Shown one piece after another: positions 11,491 to 23,410 of a stretch of DNA of 64,000 nucleotides. The notes below the pieces were generated by a model, which did no database searches, was not told where the DNA came from, and was given only the letters and a program-made list of their open reading frames with translations. The stretch is from Bathymodiolus brooksi (taxonomy: Eukaryota; Mollusca; Bivalvia; Mytilida; Modiolidae). Both the position numbers and the translations under genes were made by a program. Numbering within the stretch: the stretch's first letter is position 1; each line of letters starts with the position of its first letter. The stretch covers positions 53,644,036 to 53,708,035 of the forward strand of contig OY804579.1 of NCBI GenBank assembly GCA_963680875.1. Direction: 5' to 3'.

Positions 11491-11702
11491 GTGTCACTTG
11501 TGGAGCAGGAATAGCTTACCCTTACGGAGCACACGAGTTCATCGCGAGTTTTAGTGTTGTACGTGTTACTCGATCTTTTGTTTTCTGTGTAGTGTTTTTT
11601 AGATCGTTGTTTGCCATTTTGTCCTTATTCTTTTGGCCATTGTGTTGTTTGTCCTTCGATTTATGGATTCTGATTACCTCTTTGGTATCTTCAAACTCTT
11701 CT
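11491..11702 (-). repeat. dispersed repeat family B, longest copy
   Basis: On the minus strand it reads gaagataccaaagaggtaat, cagaatccataaatcgaagg, acactacacagaaaacaaa, gatcgagtaacacg and gggtaagctattcctgctcc. Its first block is a single-copy version of the 35-bp unit amplified at 54579-55914. Confidence 0.7.
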
Positions 11703-12061
11703 TACATTAACACATACAATTGATATTTAATTCGGAAGTCTAGCAACATACAATCTTGACGATTTCCAATGCTGCTTGACAATGTGAAATTACACTTCAT
11801 AAAAAGGGAAATTATGTAATTTATAGTTTTTATTAGAAATAGATTTTATGACGTTAAACACGTGTCAAACATTCGACTGAACGGGGAAAAAATAACTTAA
11901 TTACAATTATCTATAACATATTTGTCTTTGTACATCCGTATGAAAAAGGTCTTATCTCTTATTAATTATATCATTGGCATGACAACAGTTATTCAAAGTT
12001 TAATCAGAAAGGATATTAATGTCAGTGAACATGAATTTCCTTCTGCATTCTCATCGTGAGG
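11703..12061. other. no gene seen
   Basis: AT-rich, with no recognisable feature. Confidence 0.45.
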
Positions 12062-12430
12062 TCCAATCACTCACTGTGTACTGGTGAAGGGTTTCCAAGG
12101 GTTCAAAGCTGTTAAGATGGTGAATATGGATGCCATCTCGATAGGAAAGCCTGGTCGTAGAACATAGAGGGTAACACACTCCTTGTATGTTAATAACATC
12201 TTTTGTAGATTTCGAAAAAGAGTAGGCGCATTATAACCGCTACAAAGGACTAATTTGTTCACCCTTGCCCAAATCTTCATACTTTTACAGTGATAGTCAA
12301 AGGTCGTTTTCCCGTTGGCCCATCCCTCCCTCATATCTATTCAGTTTTCATATATTGTTGAACTTGTCCGGCATCTATGCCTGAAATACTGCTCACTGGA
12401 CATTCAGAATAATCAATCAATCAACTAATC
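12062..12430 (-). repeat. dispersed repeat family C
   Basis: It pairs, in opposite orientation, with 20500-20815. Shared blocks (minus strand here) include the sequence around tgagggagggatgg, gacgtttgactatcac-like and ttgtagcggttataatgcgc, cctactctttttc and ggctttcc. Its plus-strand right end, gaaatactgctcactggaca then (aatc)n, resembles the SINE-type tail seen at 36000-36075. Probably a SINE-like or chimeric dispersed element. Confidence 0.5.
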
Positions 12431-12442
12431 TCTCACATACAG

Positions 12443-12658
12443 TTATCAATCCTCACATCCCCATTTACGATGGACTATCGGTCCTTACATTCCCATTTAT
12501 GATGGGTTATCGATCCTTACATTCCCATTTACGATGGATTATCGATCCTTACATTCCCATTTATAATGGGTTAGTCATCGATCCTTATATTCCCATTCAC
12601 GATGGAGTATCGATCCTTACATTCCAATTTACGTTGAATTATCGATCCTTACATTCCC
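12443..12658. repeat. tandem array, about 32-bp unit, about 7 copies
   Basis: Imperfect repeats of tcgatccttacattcccatt plus tacgatggattat. The right end of the array served as the insertion target of the SINE that follows: the duplication 12659-12670 is array sequence. Confidence 0.8.
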
Positions 12659-14473
12659 ATTTACGAAGGGAACCACATCTGTGGTGTAATGGTTAGCATG
12701 TTCGCCTCGAATGTGGTAGATCGTGAGTTCAAACCAAAGACTATAAAATTGGTATTTGCTGCTTCTCTGCTAAGTACGCAACAAAGACTGGTTGGCTCGG
12801 AATCAGGTTAATGTGTCCTAGTTCAGGGGTTTCAAAGTGGGCCGATACCCGGTACTTTTACCCGCCTGAGATCGTGTATAGTACCGGCAGAAATTACTGA
12901 ACCCCCCAAAATTAGCGGTGGTCAAAACCACAAGTACGATGGTCGACAAAAAAAATTAATGATCACGTCAATTGCTGAATTCTCGCATTCAAATCGAACA
13001 ACTGCGTCACGACCAAGTTGATGGGATATTCCCTGTTTTAAAAATAACTTTACCTTAGAATCGTAAATAGCAGTTTGCGCATGCGGTAAATAGATATGTT
13101 TTCGCCCCAATATCTTTTCATCCTTGTGTAAAACTCGGACCGGAACAAAGCTGACATCATTTCAAAATAAAAAAATGACTGATTACAAATTATGTTCAAA
13201 CACAATTTAGTGTAATCTCCAGTAATATAAGTATGATCATTATGTATTATGAATATATGACTACACAATATTTTGTGCGATTTTTTGTCTTGTTGCTTAA
13301 CTCCGTCCATATTGTTTAACTTCTGTTATAAAAAAATAAAAACTTATGGCTAATTTATTTACATATTTTGACCGGGCCCTACCGCGGTTGTTCACAGAAA
13401 TGAAAGTGTGCTGAAAAACATTTTTAAAAGGGGGTACGAGGAGATAAGGGATCGAAAATTACTAGAAATTTTGAAAAAGGACCGGACATGGCTCAAATAC
13501 GAATTACATTGTAATGTCAAAACGCCGGCCCCCCTTTTTTCCAAAATAATTTAACTTTTGTGATTCAAATGTTAATAAATGTCTTCCCGCGAATCGTTTT
13601 TGTTCGAACATTTTTTTTGCACGTAAGTCGTGAAAGTAACAATATATATTGTTTTTGTTTAATTATATTTGTATTGATCTATTAAAATTATAAATTTTAT
13701 TAAAGATTGATGATTGCAAATTAAATTTATATGTTTCATCAAGGACGTATTCTATATACGTCCTTGGTTTCATTAATCATGACACTTATATGTCTTGATC
13801 CATGCCAACGGTCTTTGATGAGTTTAATTACTGGTAATAAAGTAAAAAAAACACACAAGCCAAGGTATTGTGAAAAAGAAAAGGACAAAGCCAACAAAAG
13901 AATTTTGAGAAGTTTAAGCTTTGATAACAATGGCTGCGGAACCATAGCTCTTTATGGTCCTTTTGGGTTTTTTTAAGATATGGCAGACTATCTATGAATA
14001 ATGTTGGCTGAAGTCTGTAAACTGAAATATTCAATAAAGAAATTGGGGGGAAAATCCAGGCATCATGCATGGTCTTCACTCTTGGTGAAATCTGAACTCT
14101 AAAGTTAATGGGATTTTTCTTTCAAAAACACTTAATGTTTTGCAGTCTCTGAAGTACATGCTAGATTTCAGGAGCTTCGCCCCCTGGACCCCTTATGGCC
14201 CTCAGCCTAATTTTTTAGGTACCTCCTAAAATTTAAGAAGTACCTCCTATTATAAAAAACTTTGAAACCCCTGCTAGTTGGGAGACATGTCTATCCTGCG
14301 ACTGTTGTTTCAGTGAGCTAGCACTATGATAATCCAATTAAGCGTATTTGCCTAGTACAAAACGGACCTCACGATCATCTCATTGAAAATTAACTTGTTC
14401 TCGCCATGATATAGCTGAAAAATATCTGAGTTGACATTAAGCAACAATCATGCAATTACTAATCTACGAAGGG
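12659..14473 (+). mobile_element. SINE-3 copy split by a hAT-type insertion, with target-site duplication
   Basis: The left half is 12671-12823 (tRNA-Glu/Asp-like head: ggtgtaatggttagcatg as A box, gagttcaaacc as B box). The right half is 14280-14461 (caaaacggacctcacgatc, atgatatagctgaaa tail). Together they make 335 bp, the same length as the intact copy at 37798-38132. Duplications 12659-12670 and 14462-14473 (at(t/c)tacgaaggg, one mismatch) flank the pair, proving a single original SINE. Confidence 0.85.
12824..14273. mobile_element. hAT-type non-autonomous DNA transposon inside SINE-3
   Basis: Perfect 14-bp terminal inverted repeats, caggggtttcaaag and ctttgaaacccctg, bound 1450 bp. The target duplication is ctagtt (12818-12823 and 14274-14279); hAT elements usually duplicate 8 bp, so the outer two bases may have drifted. 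CAGGGGT-type ends are typical of Charlie-like hAT elements. No transposase-like frame is recognisable inside. Confidence 0.7.
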
Positions 14474-14732
14474 CAATCGGCAAACCTCAATGAGGAACGG
14501 AATGAGTGGTATGCGATTTGTGTAAAAGATTGTCATTCGGCTCACCTGGACAGATTATGTTTCTCGATCATACCACCGTCGTTCGGAGAATCACAATGTG
14601 CGGCGTATCCACAAATCAAATTGTCTCATACAGACGAGTTTAGGTGGAGATAGCGGAATCATACGATGCTTACCGATTATACGATACATTTTCTCGAACT
14701 AAGTGTGAATTTAAATCTACCCTAATGCACCA

Positions 14733-14872
14733 TATTCGTCAATATGTCCAGCCATGTTTGTCAAAAAATCCAGTAAGTACACATTTTATACCATAAAGAG
14801 CTCGCTGACGCTCGCATATAAAATGTGTACTTAGGATTTTTTGACAAACATGGATGCACATACTGATGAATA
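14733..14872. repeat. palindromic hairpin A with CTCGC-rich tip
   Basis: Arms 14733-14790 and 14818-14872 are close inverted complements (core catgtttgtcaaaaaatcc and taagtacacattttata with their complements). The unpaired tip 14799-14815 reads agctcgctgacgctcgc. No coding capacity. Compare the hairpins at 40813, 56507 and 60202. Confidence 0.8.
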
Positions 14873-16642
14873 AAAAAAAATCGACGCTTTGTAAACACCG
14901 GTTCCGTGTAACACACTAACACACTCAACTAATGAAGATCTTCTTAACATAAAGCGCAAAGGTGATCCTTGAAGTCTCGTACCCTCTCTCGTACGTCCGA
15001 TACCACTGAAACCCGGAACCCGTGTGTAATAAAAGTCATTTTGTTAGCTTGTTTTACTTATATTGATATTTTTTAACATATCTTCTGACATGCAGACAAG
15101 AATTTTGTTTCTACGCGGAAGTTAACTTTTGAGATTTCGTAAGGAACGATAACTCGAATAAAGGAACGACAGCTCGATTGAATGATACAAGATTCGGCCC
15201 TAAAAAAGTCGTCCCCAATATATCCCCAAAAAATCTCGACACTTTTTGATGCACTGGATGAGCGTGAAATTGCCAGATAATTTTCAGATGCGCGAGCATT
15301 CATGGCCGTGCCGGTTTCATATTATAAAAACTAAGAAACACTGATACACCTCGGATCCAAAATATATATCATTTAATATAGAAGAAAAAATATGTTCTAC
15401 ATTTGTATTTGGCCGGTAGTAAGATTTATTTAAGTAAGGATGGGGCAGTGATCTCCCTTGAAACATTGTACAAGCTTTATAAGCCATCTTGTCCGTTGTA
15501 TTGACACCGTTTGTTGTGTTATTATTTACACATGGAGACATCACCACGCCTGCTCTCTCGCTAATCCAGTATTATTATTATTTAAACGATAGTCTTTTGA
15601 GCTACTAGTGTTATATTTTTGGGGAAATTGAGTTGGAAAATCCTTTAATGAGGGTGTGTTTTGTTCTCTTGTAAATTTCGTTAATATCAGATGAAAATAT
15701 AAAAGCATAGATGAAGGTTGGCATACTGAAAGACCTCAATTTGGTAGCCTCAGATATACGTATGGTATCATCGAATAAGAAAATTGATACCATCACATTA
15801 TAAAAGCCAACTGTCGAGAGGGACTACTATAGATATCATGTATTTCCAATGAGACTTCAATGTCATGGGATTATCTGCAGATGTACGTCAGAAACGACAA
15901 ATCAAACATAAAAATGAAATTAAAAAGGGAAGACTGGAGAATAATCCTCCAATAAAACATTTGGGACAGTGTGTTCCTTTTGGTGCTTAACTTTATTGTG
16001 ACAAAAACAGATAAAAATGTAAAAGAATATTTTAATGGTACTTTTGAAATTATTAAATTGTCAGTGTCTCTTTCAAAGCTTATGGGGAATAGAACTATTA
16101 AAAACACAATTCAATGTTAAATGTTGCATTTATATTGCCACACTTTGAACACGTCAAGTGACTGTCAGTGTTACAGCCTTACTCTCCGTGGGGGTGTAAA
16201 GTAATGACAATATAGATACTGTAAGCTCTTATAAGGGCAGAACAAATAAATACCACACAAAGAAGCACTGTATTCAACAAAGTTTTTGCGAATTATATGA
16301 TATTTTTTAAGAATTTTGCTTTTGAAAAAAGATTGTGCATTACCCACATGTTACTTTTTTTTTACAGCAACCTTTACTTTATAATGATTTTATTGTCAAT
16401 ATATATACACGATTGGATTGGGAACAAGTTTTTACAACTTACTAGTCCCTCTCCATACAAATACATTAATAGCATAAACAAAACAAATCAAATGACAGCA
16501 AATGTACAGGCTATATCAATTATAATTAGTAAATTAAGCAAAATCATGTCAAACTAAGCATACATATTAAATATTGTTTTAATATTTAACATAAAAATAG
16601 GTGGGGGGGGGGGTAAAACTAATAAATTGTGTTGAGATAATA
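14873..16642. other. no gene seen
   Basis: AT-rich DNA without recognisable genes. A G-tract lies near 16602-16613, and the last few tens of bases may be 3' untranslated sequence of the LINE remnant that follows. Confidence 0.45.
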
Positions 16643-17375
16643 TCACGGTTGGGGATAATAATTATTAAATCTATAAGTTTGTCGAATAAATTTTTGCACT
16701 GATTTGAACAATAAAGTATTCAATTCTTCACTAACTACGTTACATCCAAAGAGTATATATTCTATAGAGATGGGAACAATGTTATTAAAATAGTTAAACA
16801 GAGAAATTCTATCGTGTTGATAAAGTGGACATTCAAGAAAAAAATGAATAGCATCCTCAAATAAATGACCACATACACAACGTGGATCATTCTTCAAATT
16901 TACTCTATATAAATCGGCATTAAGGCCACTACATCTATGTCTTAGCTTAGTATGTATTATGTTAGTTTTCCTATCGCCAATATTGTAAAATGAAGCCACC
17001 GGAATTTGGACAGGCTGAATGGCTTTTTTAAATTTGGAAAAAGTGGGTAGAGATTTTACACTATCAGGTAAGGAATTCCACAACTTTATAGTGGAAGGAA
17101 AGAAAGACTTGGAACTAGTTTGCAGACGACACCTCTGAGTGCGATAGTCATCATTATTACGGAGATTATATGTTACTGTTTCTCCAATAGTAGTTGGCAA
17201 ACAGTCAGATTAGTATGTGGGAGCCATATTATTTTCAATTTTATAAAATAAATTGAATTTCCTAGACTTCCGACGGTCTTCCAATTTTGACCACCCAGTT
17301 TCAAAATATAAACTTTCAGCACTAGAATAAATAGGTAGACCCGTTACAATCCTTGCTGCTTCAAGTTGCAACCTG
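16643..17375 (-). pseudogene. C-terminal end of a non-LTR retrotransposon reverse-transcriptase ORF
   Basis: Read on the minus strand from 17375: LQLEAARIVTGLPIYSS, WSKLEDRRKSRKFNLFYKI, an in-frame TAA near 17209, then YNLRNNDDYRTQRCRL, SFFPSTIKLWNSLPDSV, IIHTKLRHRCSGLNADLYRV and a terminal zinc-knuckle-like CVCGHLFEDAIHFFLECPLY. This order (thumb region, RLRHxCSxLNADL, then CxCG...E..HFL..CP) is typical of ORF2 C-termini in LINEs of the Jockey/CR1 supergroup. The catalytic part is missing and the copy starts abruptly at 17375, as expected for 5' truncation. It is not part of any host gene. Confidence 0.85.
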
Positions 17376-17479
17376 ACTACGTTACATCCAAAGAGTATAT
17401 ATTCTATAGAGATGGGAACAATGTTATTAAAATAGTTAAACAGAGAAATTCTATCGTGTTGATAAAGTGGACATTCAAG
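17376..17479. repeat. 104-bp direct copy of 16734-16837
   Basis: This block, starting actacgttacatccaaagag and ending gtggacattcaag, is identical by eye to 16734-16837 inside the LINE remnant and lies immediately upstream of its truncated end, in the same orientation. Confidence 0.85.
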
Positions 17480-18269
17480 CAGTTTTAATATATGGTATAG
17501 GATACATTACAGCAACAACAGCGATGTGTGCTGTAGTATATCAAATGTGTGCGTTCGAATCCTGTTGAGGAAGAACAAAAAGTTTGTTAGCTCAAAAATC
17601 TAATTCTAACACTGTTGGGTTTAATATTCAGACATACATTTATATAAATATTTAGCATTAATCCAGTATTGCAAGTAACTTTGAAAACCAGTGGGGAAAA
17701 TGCATAGACAATATATAAATATATATTTCTGCTGAATTGATTCAGTAAAAACTAGCATGTACAAATATTAGAACAACTGCATATTTTAGGTTAGAATACC
17801 AAGAAATTCAATTTATTTGCATCCACATCTTCTAAAATTAGACGAATTCCCACTTATACCTATGCATTGTTTCACTTAAATTCACTAAATTAGTGGCACA
17901 TGATAGAAAAATAAATTCCACTTCTGCTTTTGAATTAAGATTTCGAATATATTTTAAAATATCAATCATTTTGTATCATTAGAATCTTAGCTTGCCAAAC
18001 AATGGGAGATAACTCTTGACTAACTGTAACATAAAGTTTCAACTGACTTGTGAATTCAACGCCCAGTATAGTGTAATAATAATAATGGTAAAATAAAATA
18101 CGCTTCATACATTTTGGATTAGATGTTACAACACTAAAATTTATTTTGATAATTTATGTACGAGCCGTGTATCTAGAAACACCAGTATAATTGTTGCTTG
18201 GGATAAATACTTATACACTTTTACTAAAGATGCTACTTTTCTAAATGAGAAAAGACAATGCAAAACAGC
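17480..18269. other. no gene seen
   Basis: AT-rich. A short gtgcgttcgaatcctg block near 17552 resembles a pol III B box but no complete SINE is recognisable. Confidence 0.45.
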
Positions 18270-18465
18270 GAAATCAATCTAGATGGACATCACGACATCA
18301 ATGTCATTAGGAGAAGTAGAAATCAATCTTGATGGACATCACGACATCAATGTCATTAGGAGAAGTAGAAATCAATCTAGATGGACATCACGACATCAAT
18401 GTCATTAGGAGAAGTAGAAATCAATCTTGATGGACATCACGACATCAATGTCATTAGGAGAAGTA
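18270..18465. repeat. tandem array, 49-bp unit, 4 copies
   Basis: Four near-identical units begin at 18270, 18319, 18368 and 18417 (gaaatcaatct then catcacgacatcaatgtcat). They alternate at one position (tagatgg, ttgatgg, tagatgg, ttgatgg), so the array most likely grew by duplicating a 98-bp dimer. Confidence 0.9.
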
Positions 18466-18503
18466 GAAATAGTACATTTAAACATCTGACTCTAGTATGA
18501 CAT

Positions 18504-18837
18504 CAGTGCCGGATTTACCTATAGGCTCGATAGGCTGAAGCCTAGGGCCTCAAAATATAGGGGCCTCCGGCCAAGATTTATAATTGTTTTTACACTGTTA
18601 TTGGACTTTCACACTTATGCTGTCATAACGTACTGTACTTTCTAAACAACCCTTCAGTAACTTTCCTTGCACAGTTGCACTCCATTTCATAATACTGCAG
18701 AATTTTAAACACCTCTCATCATCTTCGCCTTTATTGAAATTGAACACACTGCCATCTTCTTCCATTCGTGAAGGTGGGGAATTGGGAGGGGCCTCACAAG
18801 TGGGTCTAGGTCCTCTCTTTATCTAAATCCGGCACTG
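18504..18837. mobile_element. hAT-type MITE, 334 bp
   Basis: Perfect 14-bp terminal inverted repeats cagtgccggattta / taaatccggcactg. Flanked by an 8-bp target duplication with one mismatch, tatgacat (18496-18503) and tatgacac (18838-18845). An 8-bp duplication with CAGTG ends indicates the hAT superfamily. No transposase inside. Confidence 0.85.
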
Positions 18838-20499
18838 TATGACACCAGTCCTGAAATCTGTTTGTCTGCAAGTAAAATAGTTTATTATACTGATTTAGGT
18901 CTTACATATATGTGATGCAAAACACTACGTTAGATGAAAATGTTTGTGGGTTTTCTTTTTTTTTCATGGGGGAGAGGGGGGGGGGGTTGCTATGTTTTTT
19001 GTTTTGTTGTTGTTGTGATATTTACATTCGTCGTAGGTTTCCTTTACTGTATAGATAAAAACATAGATTATCTAGCGCACACGACGCGTTTCTGGACTAA
19101 CCTTCATCAGGTACCACTTGCTATGGGTGTTTTATTCCATGTGCCAGTGTTTCATGAAGACAATATCAATAAACATTTAGGACAGTTATATGTACATGTA
19201 TTGAGACTTGTACAGTGTACTTGTGTGTTATGTCTTAAGGTTTGACAATACCTTAGGGTACCAAGGTGATTTTGCATCCAAATGCTTGGATCGTTGCTAC
19301 TATGATATGACTGTTGGTTTTCTATGTCATGATAACTTAAACTACATACTTGTTTTTGCAAGGGTCATAACTCTATGACATGCGCTTATGGTATCCTATA
19401 TTTATGACCAAAACAAATAATAAAATAGTAAAACGATGGCACTGGGAGGGATTAGTTTATGGTGGGAAATTTAGATTGTCACGGGAAAACAAGAATATAC
19501 AATGGCATCGGATATGGTTGGCAAACTGTGCCTTGCAACAGGCCTCCAATGATCATTCCTCATAAACTATAAGTTGTCTTTTTCGAGCAAGTAGTCTGAC
19601 ATTCTCCATACACTAGACACTCATTTACCTCCCGTCTCGTGTTTGGCTCGTCCCTTACAACCAGTGGACGCGCTTTAAGAGGTATCGTACCTCACAGAAG
19701 AGATACTGGATCCTATCTCTAAACCACATGATTCCCGCGGGAATTTAAAAACTAAAGTTCTACGACCAAATGGAGCATAACGAAAATAATCTGTATGATT
19801 CGTTGTTCTAGGGGGAATATAATTTTCTGCCAAAGCTTATGACACATTTCACAAGTCTTAGAACTGTGTCAAAATAAATTGATTGGTAGTTGTACGTAAT
19901 TTGCTCGTCTCAACTAGTACGCATCCCGATGTGTCCGATCGGAATCAGACATTTGTGACACGTGAGTCTCAATATGTTACAAAATAATTATGCTAGTTGT
20001 TCCAGTTTTAGTTTTAAAATGATATTGATTGACCAACGGCTGAATTTATTCATATATGCTACAATTTCACTTATAATGTTGCAAATGCAGTTTATTGTAT
20101 GTACTTTCACTCATTAAAACGAGATATGATACCAACCTATTATTGAAAGTCCTATGGATACTACTTTTGTAGTTTTGTTCAGCGTTTCAACCTTTCAGTA
20201 TAAGCAAACCGAGAAGTTATTGGTCATTGAAATGAAAATCTATTGTACGAAAATTATAATATCGTATGAATTTGTTCAACAGAAATATGTACTCTGCCAA
20301 TTTATTATCATATTTTGGCAATAATATCTACGATTTTCAATATTTGTCTTTTCTTTGAAAAGTTGTCAAAATTACATTTTATGACTGTTAATAAATAACT
20401 TAAGCGTATTAAATTGCTGAATAATGCAATATAATTGGGGAATGGTGGGGGTGGGGGTGGGGTGTTGTCCTTAACCAAAAAATTCGTATTCCTCTATAT
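18838..20499. other. no gene seen
   Basis: It contains a G-rich tract at 18969-18986 and short open frames (18934-19565) with no recognisable motif, and a GT-rich run near 20440-20465. Possible 5' flanking DNA of the phosphodiesterase gene; no promoter signal is convincing. Confidence 0.4.
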
Positions 20500-20815
20500 T
20501 TATATTGATTGAGTAAATTTTGCTTAACGTCCATGGAGTAGTATATCATGCTATATTCAGGACGAGAATAAATTCAACAATATACAAGCACAATGTAGAA
20601 ATGAGAGAGGGTGGTGTCAACGAGAAAACGATTTTTAATGCCACTGGAAAAGAATAGAGATTTGGGCAGGGACGAAAATTTTAGACTTCTGTAGCGGTTA
20701 CAAAGTGCCTACTCTTTTTCAAAACCTACAAAATATTATTTAACGTGCTTAGAGCATGGCACTCTCCAAATGCATTACAAACTATGGTACACGGTCAGGC
20801 TTTCTGAATTATAAC
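20500..20815 (+). repeat. dispersed repeat family C, second copy
   Basis: Matches 12062-12430 in the opposite orientation (atattcaggacg, ttcaacaatata, tgtagcggttacaaa, cctactctttttc, ggtcaggctttc). It ends in a C-tract at 20821-20832. Confidence 0.5.
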
Positions 20816-21117
20816 CTGACCCCCCCCCCCCCAAAAATAAAACAGGGAGGGTTCCCGTGTCGGCCACCTGGGGACACGCTGAGCAGCTCTGTTAGTTTGA
20901 GCCTTGGGAGCCTCCACTAGTATCCAGTCTTAATTACTAATGATTCTCAATCACTGACTATTTATTTTCAATATGTCTATCATTTACATCAATTTAACTA
21001 ATTATTTGCATTACATCAAATCTTATTGAAATAATCAGATTGATGACATATTATATATACATACTTATTGATTTCATATAAAATGATTTGTAGATGTCCA
21101 CATAAATATATACATTT

Positions 21118-21319
21118 CAGGGGCGGATCCAGGATTTCAAGTTAGGGGGGGGGGCGCACTTAAAAAAATTGCGCCGAGTGGAGGAAGACGCGAAAATTTT
21201 TGGGGTATTTCGTGTGAAACATCACGATTTTACGCCAAAAAATCATATTTTTTCCAATTTTAGGGGGGGGGGGGGGGGGGGGGGGCGCGCCGGGTGCGCC
21301 TCCCCTGGATCCGCCCCTG
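21118..21319. mobile_element. MITE with GGGGCGGATCC ends
   Basis: About 15-bp terminal inverted repeats (caggggcggatccagg against cctggatccgcccctg) flanked by cattt on both sides. The interior has two long G-tracts and a gcgccgagtggagg...aaatcatattttttcc core, also found at 43063-43242. It is strikingly GC-richer than its surroundings. Related sequences are familiar from other invertebrate genomes; superfamily not assigned. Confidence 0.75.
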
Positions 21320-22203
21320 CATTTATAAATAATTGATACGTTGATGATACGGGTTACTGATCTAGCTGTGATTATGTTCAGAATTGTGTCATAATCGCTA
21401 ATTGACTAAATTGAACATTTAAAAGTATTTTCATTGATAAATTAGTTCTTTAAGTGTTCGTTTGCTTGTTTCTTTGTATTATTTATGCATATGCTCTACG
21501 GTAAATCGTTTTATGTCAGAACCGTCAAAATTTATCGCCTCTGTAATAACATTGTCAATATCATTAAGTCGGTGTTATCTGTTACTGCTCCACGGAAGAA
21601 CGTAAGGTACTTAAATTAAATGCAATATATTCCAAATTCCACGATAATTTTATCTCCCGGTCTACCTTTTCTTAAAATAACGGTTGAATTCTCCCCCACG
21701 AAGTAACCTTTGACCTTTATGACGTTTTAGAAGCATCCTCCAATGGAAAATGTATGAGAATGGAGAGTTTAAGATGTTAATAATGTTAAAACCGGCTCTT
21801 TACACCTTCAAATTTTTGTGTGTTGTCCTCAAGTGTGTATTATGTAAACAAGACCCATATACCAGTAGCAGTGGAGTGTAAACACCAGTAAAATATATAC
21901 ATCCGCCTTATGCAGGCTATGAATAGGATTTTTACCTTCTCTTTCAATAGTAAACATTAACATGTGGTAAACGCTGTCAATATTCAATTGTGCGTGTAGG
22001 TCAATACAATTATATATAATAGTATGTGGAAATAATAGGCAAGTTACCTTTGCCGTGGAGGTTTAGCACTAATGCGTGTAGAGAACTTTAATTTAATACA
22101 TTTAACAAAGCTTTTCTCGTAATAACAATAACGAGGTCAGTACTTATTTACGTACAAGCTTTATTTCCATTCATATGAATTTTATTATTGTTGTGTGGCT
22201 TAG
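21320..22203. other. upstream flank or 5' intron of the PDE5-like gene
   Basis: No coding exon recognised. Just before 22204 there is a T-rich run ending in ttag, a possible 3' splice site. If it is used, an upstream exon exists somewhere 5' that I could not identify. Confidence 0.4.
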
Positions 22204-23045
22204 ATGATCTTAATCCGACCAGGAATCCGTTCAAGCTGGATTCGTACCGAAGTACTATTAGTTCTAGACGTTCACCGCGGGCTTCAGCCGTGTCGTACAA
22301 GAGGGGTAGAAATACCCCGACTAAAATGTCTGGTGCTATGGAATTTGATAAATCGTATTCTCCAGAAGGTACAGAGGAATATGGAAATATGGAAAAATGG
22401 TTGGATTCTCATCCTGAATTTGTTCATGATTACTTTGCTAGAAAAGCAAAAAAGAGTATGGTGGATGGATGGCTCTTGTCCCATGCATTAGCTCATAGTC
22501 CGTCGCTACAGTTACCAACTGATAATAATTCTAGTAGTTCTAATTCTAGGAATAATTCTGGTACAAATACTCCGGTAAGGAAAATTTCTGCACAAGAGTT
22601 TGACCGTGGGGATACATTAGACCCTATACTATCAACTGTGGATGGCGCTCCAACTTTCTTAGGACCTTCAACTAGCACTCAGAGTTTGTCGTCTAAGTGT
22701 CACAGACGTTCTAGAAGCGAACTAAAAGCTCTGGACGAAAAAGAGCTTATGTATGAGCTTGTAATTGATATATGCAATGATTTGGACGTAACAAGTTTAT
22801 GCCACAAAATTCTACAAAACGTGTGTGTCTTGCTGAATGCCGACCGATGTTCTCTATTTTTGGTCCATGGACGTGAATCCGAAGAAAGATATCTTGCGCC
22901 AAAATTATTTGATGTTAGTGCGGATACGACTTTACAAGAAGTGTCTGAAAATCGTGGAATTTCTATAAAAATTCCTCTTGGAACAGGAATAATTGGATAC
23001 GTTGCGCAAACAGGAGAACCACAAAACATACCCGATGCATATGAG
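22204..23045 (+). CDS. PDE5A: PDE5-type cGMP phosphodiesterase, first coding exon seen (N-terminus and first part of GAF-A)
   Basis: This exon encodes the regulatory N-terminus of a cyclic-GMP-binding, cGMP-hydrolysing phosphodiesterase that would act in the cytosol to end cGMP signals. Counting from the first in-frame ATG (22326), residues 23-41 (EKWLDSHPEFVHDYFARKA) match the PDE5/PDE11 N-terminal helix block. A Ser/Asn-rich linker follows, then TPVRKISAQEFDRG with Ser88 (22587-22589) in an R-K-x-S kinase site, the PDE5 regulatory phosphosite. GAF-A starts near residue 144 (LVIDICNDLDVTSLCHKIL, NADRCSLFLV, GTGIIGYVAQTGEPQNIPDA). The frame stays open upstream to 22179, with an AG at 22202-22203, so the exon may be spliced at 22204 rather than begin at the ATG. 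The donor is GAG|gtaaga at 23046, phase 0. Family identity is firm; PDE5 rather than PDE11 rests on the phosphosite and on exon 3. Confidence 0.9.
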
Positions 23046-23410
23046 GTAAGAGTTTTTTGGTTTTTTTTTATATTTATAAACGTGAATTGTATATATGTAT
23101 TGGCTGTTGATATGACACTGTCCCTCTGTCAGCCTAGATGTGTTATAGGCAGGGCTTCCTAGAGAAATTTTTCAAGACGGAATAGGACTGCTTTTGGGCC
23201 CCGGGGACAGGCTGAGACTTCAGAAGTCTAGGTGAATTCTACATTATTATTTTTCTAAATAACTAAAAATAGTTGGAAAATACCCCCAAAAACGGAAAAT
23301 TCAAAATAAAGCGTCAATGGCTAAGACTTTAGGGCCCTTCAGAGATTCACATGCCCCCTCCTGGCTCTCCGGGCCCCGGACCGATGTAGCGGCTGAACCC
23401 CCTCTCATTA

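Noticed and set aside
22570..22582. Internal splice donor (ccggtaagga) in exon 1
   Set aside because: The reading frame and PDE5 homology (TPVRKISAQEF) run straight through it, so splicing there would remove the conserved phosphosite.
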